From: Phenylobacterium parvum
GTDB lineage: Bacteria; Pseudomonadota; Alphaproteobacteria; Caulobacterales; Caulobacteraceae
Length of the DNA stretch: 64,000 nt
Reading direction: 5' to 3'
Assembly: GCF_003150835.1 (NCBI RefSeq)
Contig: NZ_CP029479.1
Location: forward strand, 2,579,501-2,643,500
Shown: positions 42,523 to 51,384 of the stretch, in pieces
Position numbering within the stretch: position 1 is the stretch's first letter
Layout: the number at the start of each line of letters is the position of its first letter
Translations under genes and position numbers: made by a program
The notes under the pieces: model-generated
Told to the model about the DNA's origin: nothing
The model's database searches: none
Seen by the model: only the letters and a program-made list of their open reading frames with translations

Positions 42523-45354
42523 TCAGCGGGCGACGCTGGCCCGGGCCTTCTGCAGGTGCGCCCGGCTGCGGCCCGAGGGCAGGGCCTCCACGGCCTCGAG
42601 GGCGGCGAGCATGTCCGCCTGGAGACGGGCGGCGCGGGGAGCGTCCAGGAGTTTGCGGCCCTGGTCGTCGACCACGTAGAAGGCGTCGACCGCACGCTCG
42701 CCATATCCGTCGATGTGGGCCGAGATCAGGGACAGGCCGGCGTCGGCGATCACCTCGGCCAGGGCGGACAACAGGCCCGGCCGGTCGCGCCCGGAAGCCT
42801 CGATCACGGTGGCGGACTCCGAGGCGTCGTTGTCGAGGACCACGGTGGGGGTGATGGCGAAGGCCGCGGCGCGCCCAAGCTCCGAGGCCGGACGGCCGTC
42901 GCGCTTCAGGGCCTCGCCCCGTCCGGCGGCATCCAGGAGGGACATCAGGCGGTCGAGGGCCCTGGGATTGTCGGCGCCGAAGGCCCCCCCCGAGGCGTCC
43001 TGGACAAAGAAGACGTCCAGGGCCTCGCCCCGCCGCGAGGTGTGGACCCGCGCGCCCAGGACGTTGGCGCCGGCCAGGTTCAGGGCGGCGGACAGGTCGG
43101 CGAACAGGCGGGGGCGGTCGGTGGCCGCCACCGACACCTCGGCGGCGTTCATGTCGGTCCGGATGCGGCAGGCGGTGGCCGACCCGCCCTCGGACGCCCT
43201 GCGGACCAGGGCGCCGTGGGCCCGGACCTCGTCGTCGGTGAAGGCGCTGAAGTAGGCGTCCTCCATGGACTGGGCCCATTCGGTCAGGGCCGGGCTGGAG
43301 GCGGCCAGGCGCATCCGGGCGTCGTAGGCGGCGTTCTCGTGGTAACGGCGGATGGCCGCAGCGTCCTCGGCGCCCCGACCGCCCCGGAAGAGGGCTTCGG
43401 TGGCGCGGTAGAGCTCGCGCAGGAGCTGGCCCTTCCAACCGTTCCAGACCCCGGGGCCGACGGCGCGGATGTCGGCCACCGTCAGCACCAGCAGCAGGCG
43501 CAGCCGTTCCGGCGTCTCGACGATCCGGGCGAAGTCGACCACGGTCCGCGGGTCGGAGACGTCGCGTTTCTGGGCATAGTCGCTCATGACCAGGTGGTGC
43601 TCGACGAGCCAGGCGACGAGCTCGATGCGCTTGCGGGTCTGGCCCAGCCGCTCGCAGGCCTGTCGCGCGGCCCGGGCGCCGGCCAGTTCCTGCCCCCCGG
43701 CGCCGCCCTTGCCGGTGTCGTGCAGCAGCATGGCCAGCAACAGGGCGTCGCGGTCGCTGATCAAGGGCATGATGGCGGTGGCCAGGGGATGGTCCTCGGC
43801 ATAGCGGCCATCGGCGATGCCGGCGATCACCCCCACCGCCCGCAGGGTGTGCTCGTCCACCGTGTAGGAGTGGTACATGTTGAACTGCATCTTGGCGACG
43901 ATGCGGCCCCACTCCGGCAGGTAGCGACCGAGGACGTCGGCCTCGTTCATCAGGGTCAGGGCCCGCTGCGGGTCCCGGCCCCGGGCCAGGATGTCCAGAA
44001 GCACGGCGGCGGCTTCGGGATCGCGGCGCACTCGCGGGCCGATGAGGGCGGCGTGGCGCGAGGCGGCCGTGAAGGCGTCGGGGTGCAGGTCCAGCCCCTC
44101 GCGGTCAGCGTGCAGGAAAAGGCGCAGGAGGTTGACCGGATCGGCCTCGAAGACCGCCGGGCCGTCGACATGCAGCCGCCCCCCCTCGGCGTAGAAGCCC
44201 GGCGCCACGTCCCGGCGGCGGGACCGGCCGCGGCCGGGAAGCAGGCGGGAAAGGCCCCCGGGCTGGGACTTGACCCGCTCTTCCTCGAGCTTGGCGGTGA
44301 ACACCCGGGTCAGGGCGCCGACCTCCTTGGCGATCAGGAAATAGCGCCGCATGAAACGCTCCACCGCCGGGGCGTCGCCGCGGTCGCCGTAGCCCATGCG
44401 CCGGGCGATGGCGGGCTGGAGGTCGAAGGTCAGCCGCTCCTCGGGCCGGCCGGTGGCGAAGTGCATGTGACAGCGCACCGCCCAGAGGAAGTCGATGGCC
44501 CGGATGAACCCGGCGACCTCCCGGCGGTCGAACATGTCCAGCTGGATGACGCCGCTGGCCCGGTCGGCGCTGGCCACGGGGTTCAGGTAGCGGGCGATCC
44601 AGAACAGGGTGTTCAGGTCGCGCAGGCCGCCCTTGCCCTCCTTGATGTTGGGCTCGACCATGTAGCGGCTGGCGCCGGCGCGGACGTGCCGTTCGTCCCG
44701 TTCCTTGAGCTTTGCAGCAACGAACTGGGCGCCCGTGCCCCGCACCACCTCATCCCGGAACCGGCGGAGCAGGTCCCCCGCCAGATCCTCGTCGCCGGTC
44801 AGGTGCCGCGCCTCGAGGATGGAGGTGCGGATGGTGAAGTCCTCGCGGGAGAGGCGCAGGCACTCGTCGACCGTCCGCGAGGCGTGACCGACCTTGAAGC
44901 CCAGGTCCCAGAGCGCATAGAGCATGAACTCGATCACGCTCTCGGCGTGCGGCGTCTGCTTGTAGGGCCGCAGGAACAACAGATCGAGGTCCGAGAAGGG
45001 CGCCAGGGCGCCCCGCCCGTAGCCCCCCACCGCCATCAGAGCCAGGCGCTCGCCCTCCGTGGGATTGCGCGCCCGGAAGACGTGCACGGTGGTGAAGTCG
45101 TAGAGGGCGCAGACGACCTCGTCGGTGACGCCCGCCAGGAGGCGGGCGGTCTCGATCCCGCCAGCGCCGTTCTCGAGCCGCTCCTTGGCGATCATCCGCC
45201 CCCGGAACAGGGCCTGCCGCAGGATGTCGAGGGCCCGCCGCCTCTGCTCGGCCTCGTCGCCGATGGCGTCCAGGGCCGCAGCGGAAAGGCGCGCGCGCAG
45301 GCTGACGCCATCGAGGACGTGTTCCAGCCGGGTCGGGCGAAGGCGCTTGGACAT
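42523..45354 (-). CDS. glnD: [Protein-PII] uridylyltransferase / uridylyl-removing enzyme
   Basis: 943 residues. The nucleotidyltransferase motif is GGYGRGALAPFSDLDLLFL with Asp 122 and Asp 124. A helical GlnE-like domain follows. The HD domain has HDTGKG (about 523) and VEHHLVMSDYAQKRD. Two ACT domains lie at about 725-800 and 835-925 (SVAATDRPRLFADLSAALNLAGANV and EASGRDRPGLLSALAEVIADAGLSL). It senses glutamine and modifies PII. It is the first gene of a probable operon with murJ and divergent from an ABC exporter. Confidence 0.96.
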   Translation of the reverse strand: MSKRLRPTRLEHVLDGVSLRARLSAAALDAIGDEAEQRRRALDILRQALFRGRMIAKERLENGAGGIETARLLAGVTDEVVCALYDFTTVHVFRARNPTEGERLALMAVGGYGRGALAPFSDLDLLFLRPYKQTPHAESVIEFMLYALWDLGFKVGHASRTVDECLRLSREDFTIRTSILEARHLTGDEDLAGDLLRRFRDEVVRGTGAQFVAAKLKERDERHVRAGASRYMVEPNIKEGKGGLRDLNTLFWIARYLNPVASADRASGVIQLDMFDRREVAGFIRAIDFLWAVRCHMHFATGRPEERLTFDLQPAIARRMGYGDRGDAPAVERFMRRYFLIAKEVGALTRVFTAKLEEERVKSQPGGLSRLLPGRGRSRRRDVAPGFYAEGGRLHVDGPAVFEADPVNLLRLFLHADREGLDLHPDAFTAASRHAALIGPRVRRDPEAAAVLLDILARGRDPQRALTLMNEADVLGRYLPEWGRIVAKMQFNMYHSYTVDEHTLRAVGVIAGIADGRYAEDHPLATAIMPLISDRDALLLAMLLHDTGKGGAGGQELAGARAARQACERLGQTRKRIELVAWLVEHHLVMSDYAQKRDVSDPRTVVDFARIVETPERLRLLLVLTVADIRAVGPGVWNGWKGQLLRELYRATEALFRGGRGAEDAAAIRRYHENAAYDARMRLAASSPALTEWAQSMEDAYFSAFTDDEVRAHGALVRRASEGGSATACRIRTDMNAAEVSVAATDRPRLFADLSAALNLAGANVLGARVHTSRRGEALDVFFVQDASGGAFGADNPRALDRLMSLLDAAGRGEALKRDGRPASELGRAAAFAITPTVVLDNDASESATVIEASGRDRPGLLSALAEVIADAGLSLISAHIDGYGERAVDAFYVVDDQGRKLLDAPRAARLQADMLAALEAVEALPSGRSRAHLQKARASVAR

Positions 45355-45485
45355 GACGCCAGATATAGGCGCAATTCTCGCCGCGCGTCAGGAGGATCGA
45401 GCGGGCCGGATGCGGCGGGGCGGGTCCCGATTGCCGGGCCGCCCGGGCGGGGGCATTATCCCTCCACGCGGCGAGGGACTCCCGA

Positions 45486-46439
45486 ATGACAGGCGCACCC
45501 GCACTGGAGCTGGAGGCCCTGACCCGGACGTTCGGGGACCGGGCCGTGGTCGAAGACCTGAGCTTCCGGGTCGAGCCGGGAGCCGTCTTCGGCTTCCTGG
45601 GCCCGAACGGCGCCGGAAAGACCACGACCCTGAGGATGATCCTGGGCCTGATGGCCCCGAGCTCAGGACGGATGACCGTCCTGGGCGCGAGCGACGGACG
45701 GCGGGTCCGGGACCGGATCGGCTTCCTGCCGGAGGAACGTGGCCTGCACCCGCGCATGACCCCCCTGCAGGCGGCGGCCTTCCTGGGCGGCCTGAAGGGA
45801 GTGGCCCCGGCGACCGCCCGACGGAAGGCCCGGACCATGCTGGACCAGCTGGGCCTGGGCCACGCCGCCAACACCCAGATCCGGAGGCTGTCGAAGGGCA
45901 TGGCGCAGCAGGCCGCACTGGTCTGCACCCTCATCCACGACCCGGAGCTCATCATCCTGGACGAGCCGTTCTCAGGGCTGGACCCGACGCATCAGCAGGG
46001 CCTGGAGGCGCTGATCCTCGAGCGCTCGGGAAACGGCGCCACCATTGTCTTCTCGACCCACGTGATGTCGCATGCCGAGCGCCTCTGCGACCGGATCCTC
46101 CTGCTGGCCGGCGGACGCAAGGTCTTCGACGGGACCGTCCAGGAGGCCCGAAGCCGGGCGCCCGGACGGCTGGTGCTGGAGGGCGGACTGGAGGTTTCCG
46201 ACATCCAGGGCCTGCCGGGCGTGGTCGGCGTCAACGCCGCAGGCCCGGCCGCGAACGAGGGGGACCGTCGCCTGGAGGTCGAACTGGCCCCGGGCGCCGA
46301 GGCGCATGAGACCCTCTCCGCCGTCTTCCGGGCCGGCCTGGCCGTGCGGCGGTTCGAGTCCCGGGAACCTGGCCTGCATGAGGCCTTCCTGCTTTTGACG
46401 GGCGCCGGCCAGCGCCTTCCGGAGGTCGCCGGCGCATGA
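45486..46439 (+). CDS. ABC transporter ATP-binding protein (NatA-like)
   Basis: 317 residues. Walker A GPNGAGKTTT near 40-49, the Q-loop region with GFLPEERGLHPRMT, the signature LSKGMAQQ, Walker B LIILDEPFSGLD and the switch His in STHVMSHAERL are present. The last 90 residues form the regulatory domain common in exporters of this type. It starts 131 bases from the divergent glnD start and overlaps the permease gene by four bases (ATGA). It probably drives export of Na+ or a lipid-type substrate; the exact cargo is unknown. Confidence 0.92.
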   Translation: MTGAPALELEALTRTFGDRAVVEDLSFRVEPGAVFGFLGPNGAGKTTTLRMILGLMAPSSGRMTVLGASDGRRVRDRIGFLPEERGLHPRMTPLQAAAFLGGLKGVAPATARRKARTMLDQLGLGHAANTQIRRLSKGMAQQAALVCTLIHDPELIILDEPFSGLDPTHQQGLEALILERSGNGATIVFSTHVMSHAERLCDRILLLAGGRKVFDGTVQEARSRAPGRLVLEGGLEVSDIQGLPGVVGVNAAGPAANEGDRRLEVELAPGAEAHETLSAVFRAGLAVRRFESREPGLHEAFLLLTGAGQRLPEVAGA

Positions 46440-47737
46440 GACGTCTGCTTCTGATCCTGAGGCGGGAGTATCTCGCCTACCTGCTGACGCCGGGCTTCTT
46501 CATCGCCCTTCTGATCGTGCCGCTGATCTTCGTCGCCACGGCTGTCCTGCCCAGCCTCCTGTCCCGCCACACGCCGGCGCCCAGGGTGGTCATCCTCGAC
46601 CTCACCGGGATCGGGCCGGAAGCACCGGGCCGATACCTGGAGGCAAGGATCCGGGAGGGCCGGACCCGGAACCTGCCCCAGGAGCAGGCGGCGGTCCTGG
46701 CGCCGCCGCCGCCGGGGCTGGTCGGCGTCCGGACGCCGCAGGACGCCGGTGAGCGCATCCAGGCCTTCTACCGGGAGCAGGATCCCGATGCGAACCCGCC
46801 GATCATCCTCGTACTGGCGGGCGGGGCCGATGCCATAGAGGCCAGGCTCTGGACGCCAAGGGCGCGCCTGATCGACCTTTCCGGATCCCTGGAGGATGAC
46901 CTGTCGGAGTGGGCCCGCGAGCGACGCATGAAGGCCCTCGGTCTTTCCGGGGCGGATATCCGGCGGGTGTCCGAGGCGGGAATCGACGTCCAGACCTACT
47001 CGCCGGAGTCCCGAACCGGGAAGGTCACCTTTACCGACCGGCTGCCTCAACTCGCCGCCCTGGGAGTCAGCTATCTGCTGGTCAGCCTGATCCTGGCGGG
47101 GTCGGGGATGATCCTGACCAGCGTCGTCGAAGAGAAGTCCAGCCGGGTCATCGAGGTCCTGGTGACCTCGGCGCACCCGGCGGAGCTGCTGCTCGGCAAG
47201 GTCCTCGGGGTCCTGTGCCTTTTCCTGACCGTCCTGGGCGCACTGGCCGGGGTGGGAGTCCTGGCGGCGGGCCAGCTGCCGGCAGGTAACGCCCGGGAGG
47301 CGGTGGGGGCCATCTTCGATAACGGCCTCCTGGGCTGGGCGGCGCTCTTCCTGGCGTCCGGCTTCCTGCTCTACGGATCGATCTTCGCAGGGCTGGCCGC
47401 CTTCTGCGAAACGCCCCGGGAAGCCCAGAGCCTCGCCACACCCCTGAGCCTGATGATGGTGGCGCCCCTGATCCTGGTGGTCTCCGCCCTGCAGGCGCCC
47501 GACTCGCCCTTCCTCCGGGCCGCAGCCCTCTTCCCGCCCTTCACGCCCTTCCTGATGCTCCTGAGGATCGCCGACGGCGCACCGGCCTGGGAGGTTGCGA
47601 CCGGGCTGGCCCTCATGGCCGCGACTACGGCCGGCGCGATCTGGATCGGCGTCCAGGCCTACAGGACCGGCGCCCTGGCGCAGGGGCCGCCTCGCCTCGC
47701 CGCCATCCTGCGAAACGCCTTCACCCGAAGAGCCTGA
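46436..47737 (+). CDS. ABC-2 type permease (NatB-like)
   Basis: 433 residues. One N-terminal helix (about 18-38, LTPGFFIALLIVPLIFVATAVL), a large periplasmic domain (about 40-205), then five or six helices from about 207 to 415. The block SGMILTSVVEEKSSRVIEVLVTSAHPAELLLGKVLG near 222-257 is the ABC-2 hallmark of NatB-like exporters. It forms the membrane part with the ATP-binding protein just upstream. The gene converges on the PhyH-like gene. Confidence 0.9.
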   Translation: MRRLLLILRREYLAYLLTPGFFIALLIVPLIFVATAVLPSLLSRHTPAPRVVILDLTGIGPEAPGRYLEARIREGRTRNLPQEQAAVLAPPPPGLVGVRTPQDAGERIQAFYREQDPDANPPIILVLAGGADAIEARLWTPRARLIDLSGSLEDDLSEWARERRMKALGLSGADIRRVSEAGIDVQTYSPESRTGKVTFTDRLPQLAALGVSYLLVSLILAGSGMILTSVVEEKSSRVIEVLVTSAHPAELLLGKVLGVLCLFLTVLGALAGVGVLAAGQLPAGNAREAVGAIFDNGLLGWAALFLASGFLLYGSIFAGLAAFCETPREAQSLATPLSLMMVAPLILVVSALQAPDSPFLRAAALFPPFTPFLMLLRIADGAPAWEVATGLALMAATTAGAIWIGVQAYRTGALAQGPPRLAAILRNAFTRRA

Positions 47738-47760
47738 CCCCCGACCTTGCGGAAGACGCG

Positions 47761-48657
47761 CTAGCCCTGAGCGACATCCTCGCTGAGGGCGGCCCTGTCC
47801 TCGGCCGAACCCAGGGTCGATCCCGCTGACCGGCGCCCCAGGGCGTAGTTGGGCGGAACCACCTCAGGGTCGGCGCCGGGCGCCGTGGGGGGCGAGAAGT
47901 AGCCCAGGGCATAGGAGCCCATGGCGTAGCCCAGCAGGTCCTGGAGCTCGGGGTCGAAGGTCCGGGCGATCTCGGGCGGGCAGGCCAGGTACTGGTTCTC
48001 TTCCTGCCGCAGCCAGCCGAGGGCGTAGGTGATGTTCAGGCCGACGCGGTCTGAATCCGAGTCGTTGGCCCCGCCGCTGTGAACCACGCTGCCCGTGTAG
48101 ACGAGGACGGAACCCCGCGTCATCACCGCCTGGGTGACCTCCGAGGGGTCGGCCCGCCGGTCATCCGGCCAGCCGGTGGAGCCCGGGACCACGCGGGTGG
48201 CGCCATTCTCCCGGGTGAAGTCGGTCAGGGCCCAGATCGTGTTGAGCTGGGGCTCGACCCCCTTCAGGTGCGTGCCCCAGGCCCAGCGGTCCTTGTGAAG
48301 GCTCTGGGCCTTCTCGCCGGGCATGATGCGGATCACCTGGCCAAGATGCAGCTGGTAGCGTTCGCAGGACGGCAGGAGCAGGCGGTCGCACTGGGCCAGG
48401 ACCTGCGGGTTACGGATAAGGTCGCGGCAGAGGGGCGAACGGGCGGCCAGGGCGCCGGTGCGCGTCGTGCGAAAACCCGTGAACCCGTCGCGGCCCGGCG
48501 ACGTGGCCTGGACCCAGGGATCCAGCTCGGCGCGGACCGCGTCGGCCTCGGCCGGGGTCAGGACCCCATCAAGGATGACGGCGCCATCGGCCATGAGCCG
48601 GGCGTGGACCGAGTCGGGATCGGCGTCGGGCGGGAAATGGGCGAGCTCGGGCGCCAG
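47761..48657 (-). CDS. Phytanoyl-CoA dioxygenase (PhyH) family protein, probable CTG start
   Basis: 298 residues if started at CTG 48657; 277 from the first ATG at 48594. The Fe(II) ligands are HKD (His 121, Asp 123 in CTG numbering) in AQSLHKDRWAWG and the distal His 193 in VVHSGG; Arg 204 would bind 2-oxoglutarate. Upstream of the ATG the reading frame continues as family-like sequence (LAPELAHFPPDADPDSVHAR), with AGGAG six bases before CTG, while the ATG has no ribosome site. The in-frame TGA 48670-48672 is the stop of the preceding DUF4893 gene, so the pair is tightly linked. The substrate is unknown. Confidence 0.85.
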   Translation of the reverse strand: MAPELAHFPPDADPDSVHARLMADGAVILDGVLTPAEADAVRAELDPWVQATSPGRDGFTGFRTTRTGALAARSPLCRDLIRNPQVLAQCDRLLLPSCERYQLHLGQVIRIMPGEKAQSLHKDRWAWGTHLKGVEPQLNTIWALTDFTRENGATRVVPGSTGWPDDRRADPSEVTQAVMTRGSVLVYTGSVVHSGGANDSDSDRVGLNITYALGWLRQEENQYLACPPEIARTFDPELQDLLGYAMGSYALGYFSPPTAPGADPEVVPPNYALGRRSAGSTLGSAEDRAALSEDVAQG

Positions 48658-48669
48658 CTCGTTCTCCTG

Positions 48670-49272
48670 TCACTTCCGGGCCGGCGGGACGCGCTCGAGT
48701 TCCATGACGTCGAAGGCCGACTCGAACTCCGGCTCGGGGAATTCGAGGCGCAGCCGGTCCGGGCCGGGACGGACCGCGAGGGCCACCTGGTTGCGGGCGC
48801 CGGGCCGGCCGTAGGCCTGGCGGGGCTCGTCCCCGAAGGACAGGGCGCCGGCGAAGATCATCCGGGTCTCGCCATCGTCATAGAACCGTCCGCTGACCCG
48901 TTGGGAGCCCGTGAGCTTGTCCAGTCGCCAGCCGGCCCCATCGTCGACGATCCGGCAGCGGAACCAGCCATAGACCACCAGTCCTGCGGACTTCCCGAGC
49001 TTGATCGTACGGCAGCGCCAGTCCCCGGTGAGGTCGGCGGACCGGACGGACAGGAGCTTTCCGGACAGGGCCTTGTCGAGGACGGCGACATCCTCCGGCG
49101 CGCCCACGGACTTCGCCGCGCTGACGGCGGCCGTCCGCGTCGCCTCGAAGCGCTGGAGCCGCGCCTTGTCCTGCACCGTGAGGAGCTGGACGATGGCGCC
49201 GTCGGCCCGGGCTGCGCCGGCGATGCCAAGGACCAGCCCGAGCGACAAGATGGTTGCGAACATTCCCTTCAC
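48670..49272 (-). CDS. DUF4893 family exported protein
   Basis: 200 residues from GTG 49272, which has GGAGG five bases upstream; ATG 49263 is internal. A signal peptide occupies residues 1 to about 22 (ending AARADG). The mature part shows TGDWRCRTIKLG near 82-93, YGWFRCRI near 101-108 and KLTGSQRVSGRFYDD near 118-132, the DUF4893 pattern with two conserved Cys. Function unknown. Its stop is in the same frame as the PhyH-like gene and lies 12 bases before that gene's probable CTG start. Confidence 0.8.
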   Translation of the reverse strand: MKGMFATILSLGLVLGIAGAARADGAIVQLLTVQDKARLQRFEATRTAAVSAAKSVGAPEDVAVLDKALSGKLLSVRSADLTGDWRCRTIKLGKSAGLVVYGWFRCRIVDDGAGWRLDKLTGSQRVSGRFYDDGETRMIFAGALSFGDEPRQAYGRPGARNQVALAVRPGPDRLRLEFPEPEFESAFDVMELERVPPARK

Positions 49273-49458
49273 GTCAGCCTCCTCCGGGGATCACCCAGGA
49301 TTTGAGATGGATCATGGCGCAGGTTCGCGGAGGGCGCGAGTCTTCAACCGTCCAGCGGGAACCCGGGTCGATCCCAGGATCGGTCCTGCCTCGCGCGGAT
49401 AGCCTCGATTGGCGCACCCCGCCTCCTGACTCCCCCCGTCAGACGAGGTGGGACGCCC

Positions 49459-49485
49459 GGCCCGCCTCGCCCCCCGAGGCGGGCC
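49459..49485 (-). terminator. Strong hairpin in the longest intergenic gap
   Basis: GGCCCGCCTCG (49459-49469) and CGAGGCGGGCC (49475-49485) form a perfect 11-bp stem with a CCCCC loop. No T run follows on either strand. It lies 80 bases after the stop of the 49565-49750 gene and may end that unit or protect its mRNA. The surrounding gap 49273-49564 (292 bases) shows no other gene or RNA that I can support. Confidence 0.4.
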
Positions 49486-49564
49486 GATTGCGTTCATGAA
49501 CTCAAACGCCGCCCGAGCACATGACGCTGGACGGCGCGGAATTCGGGTCGGCCGGACCTGCGGG

Positions 49565-49750
49565 TCAGACCTTGATGTCGACCTTGCGCTCGGGATCCCG
49601 GGGACGGCGATCGTCATCCGCACGCATTTCGGACTTGGACGAGGATTCGGCCGGCTTCACGGGAGTCACGGTCTCGGCGCCAAGGACCGGCGGGATGTTC
49701 GTGGGCTGGACGTAGGTCCAGGCCATGGGATCGAAGGGTTGAACCCTCAT
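49565..49750 (-). CDS. 61-residue hypothetical protein coupled to the TerB gene
   Basis: The ATG at 49750 overlaps the TerB stop by four bases (ATGA) and has GGAGG five bases upstream, which strongly supports translation. The sequence MRVQPFDPMAWTYVQPTN is followed by a Pro/Ser-rich middle and a charged C-terminus (RADDDRRPRDPERKVD). No domain or membrane helix is visible; it looks disordered. It may be a partner of the TerB protein. Confidence 0.65.
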   Translation of the reverse strand: MRVQPFDPMAWTYVQPTNIPPVLGAETVTPVKPAESSSKSEMRADDDRRPRDPERKVDIKV

Positions 49751-50226
49751 GTCCGCCTCCTGCGGGGGGCGACCAGATCCAGATCCTGGGGAGACAGGAT
49801 CAGGATGGCGCAGATCCTCATTACAGCCTCACGTTCCTCTGCGTCAAATCCGCCGTCTGCAGAGGCGACGGCGCAGGCGGCGGCAGCGACGGCCCGGGCC
49901 GCGGCCGGCTTCTCCCGAAGCCTGCGGATGGAGGCCTCGGCGAGGGCCTGGGCCCTCTCCGGGTCCTGGTTGAACTCGGTGATCCGGGCCTCGAACGCCT
50001 CGATCACATCCTCGACGCCAAAGACGTCGAGGGCGGGCAGGGTTCGCAGGCGCTCGGTGACCCTGCGGGTCTCGTCGGGGGTCACCCACCCGTCGGACTG
50101 GGCCACAAGGGCGCAGGCGCTGACCAGGGCCTCGAACTGGACCAGGTCGCCCGGAGTCCAGGCGTCCTGGAACTCCACCGGCGCATCCTTGCGTCTGGGA
50201 GTCTGGGCGAAGGCGGAAAAAGTCAT
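49747..50226 (-). CDS. TerB-family (tellurite resistance B-like) protein
   Basis: 159 residues from ATG 50226, with GAGGAG six bases upstream. The helical TerB fold is read from FEALVSACALVAQSDGWVTPDETRRV near 33-58 and AVAAAACAVASADGGFDAEEREAVMRI near 114-140, two copies of an acidic loop (QSDGWVTPDE and SADGGFDAEE) that could bind a metal such as Ca. TerB-like proteins occur in membrane stress systems. No terC, terD or terZ genes adjoin. It heads a two-gene unit with the 61-residue gene. Confidence 0.8.
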   Translation of the reverse strand: MTFSAFAQTPRRKDAPVEFQDAWTPGDLVQFEALVSACALVAQSDGWVTPDETRRVTERLRTLPALDVFGVEDVIEAFEARITEFNQDPERAQALAEASIRRLREKPAAARAVAAAACAVASADGGFDAEEREAVMRICAILILSPQDLDLVAPRRRRT

Positions 50227-50421
50227 GTTGGTGCTCCTCTGTAGGATGGGAGCGCCCGACGCCGGAACCGGCAGGCTTGGGGGGGGAAGGGAAGGCCCCG
50301 GACCCGGCATCGAGCGCACCCGATGCGGTCCGACATCGCGCTACACTGGAAGCGCCAGAGGGGCCCGGCCCGCGAGTGAGAGTTGGGAAAGGCGAAGGGG
50401 CCCTGCAAGGGGCGGCGCCGG

Positions 50422-50447
50422 AAAAAAGCGACCGCCCCTTCGGGCGG
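50422..50447 (-). terminator. Rho-independent terminator after the enoyl-CoA hydratase gene
   Basis: On the minus strand CCGCCC, loop GAAG, GGGCGG, then TCGC and six T (50422-50427). The stem is 6 bp of pure GC. It begins 3 bases after the stop codon at 50450, so it ends transcription of the hydratase gene before the TerB unit. Confidence 0.8.
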
Positions 50448-50449
50448 GA

Positions 50450-51244
50450 TCACCGTCCGTGGAACTCCGGCTCGCGCCGCTCCATGAAGGCCTGCACGCC
50501 CTCACGGAAGTCGTCGGACCGGAAGAGGTTGAGCAGGCTCATGAGCACATGATGGGAATGGCTCTCGAAGTCCTGGGTCAGGCCGTGGCGGAAGAGGCGC
50601 TTCATCTCGGTCACCGCCAGGGGTGCGTTGGCGGCGATGGTCGAGGCCCATCGGGTGACCTCGGCCTCGAAATCCCCTGAAGGGACCGCCCGGTTGGCCA
50701 GGCCCATGGCCACGGACTGCTCTGCGCCGAGGGTCTCGCCCAGCATGGCGACCTCGCAGGCCTTGGCCCAGCCCAGGAGGCGCGGAAGATACCAGGTGCC
50801 GCCACTCTCGGGGATCACGCCCCGGCGGGTGAAGCCGGGCAGGAGCCGGGCCGTGTCGGACATGATGCGCATGTCACAGCCCAGGGCCAGGTCCAGGCCA
50901 TAGCCCGCCGCAGCCCCGTTGATCGCCCCGATCACCGGCTTGTCCATACGCTGGAGGGTCACGGTGCAGATCTCGCGCGTGGAATGATGCCGGGCCCCGG
51001 CGCTGGCGAGGCCGGACCCACCGATGCCTTCGCCGGCCGCGGCCTGCTTGAGGTCGAGCCCGGAGCAGAAGGCCCGCCCGGCTCCCGTCAGGACCACCAC
51101 CCGAACGGCTGGATCGTCATCGGCCACCTTGAAGGCCTCGTTGAGCTCGCCCAGCATCCGGCCGGTGATGGCGTTCATCACCTCGGGGCGGTTCAGGATG
51201 ATCCAGCGGACCGGGCCCCGGTCCTCAATGCGCACTTCTTCCAT
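50450..51244 (-). CDS. Enoyl-CoA hydratase/isomerase family protein
   Basis: 264 residues from ATG 51244, with GGAGG six bases upstream. The crotonase fold is shown by WIILNRPEVMNAIT, the first oxyanion block VLTGAGRAFCSGLDLKQ near 50-66, and KPVIGAINGAAAGYGLDLALGCDMRI near 105-130. RRGVIPESGGTWYLPRLLG holds a Glu at the usual acid position and then GG. It may act in beta-oxidation of a ring- or side-chain-derived CoA ester. Divergent from the monooxygenase gene. Confidence 0.88.
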   Translation of the reverse strand: MEEVRIEDRGPVRWIILNRPEVMNAITGRMLGELNEAFKVADDDPAVRVVVLTGAGRAFCSGLDLKQAAAGEGIGGSGLASAGARHHSTREICTVTLQRMDKPVIGAINGAAAGYGLDLALGCDMRIMSDTARLLPGFTRRGVIPESGGTWYLPRLLGWAKACEVAMLGETLGAEQSVAMGLANRAVPSGDFEAEVTRWASTIAANAPLAVTEMKRLFRHGLTQDFESHSHHVLMSLLNLFRSDDFREGVQAFMERREPEFHGR

Positions 51245-51384
51245 GGTTGGCCTCCCTCGGTCCGTCCGGGACCCCTTCGCCGACTTTCGCCGGGGGGAGC
51301 GGGCCCGGTCAATCCGGGGCGGCCCCCGGGGCCTTTCCCCCGGCCCGGACCTGTAGGACACTGGCCCCGCAGAGGGAGACCACC

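Noticed and set aside
40733-43912. A very long open frame (1059 codons) antisense-frame to murJ and glnD
   Set aside because: It is composed of Arg, Pro, Gly and His in the pattern seen in off-frames of high-GC genes. The true genes murJ and glnD cover it with full family motifs.
42481-45489. A 1002-codon plus-strand frame opposite glnD
   Set aside because: It is the complement of the glnD reading frame; composition is Gly/Gln/Ala-rich with no domain.
49330-49420. A tRNA gene suggested by GGGTCGATCCC near 49370
   Set aside because: The T-loop lacks the TTC of GGTTCRANYC, and no acceptor stem or anticodon arm can be placed around it.
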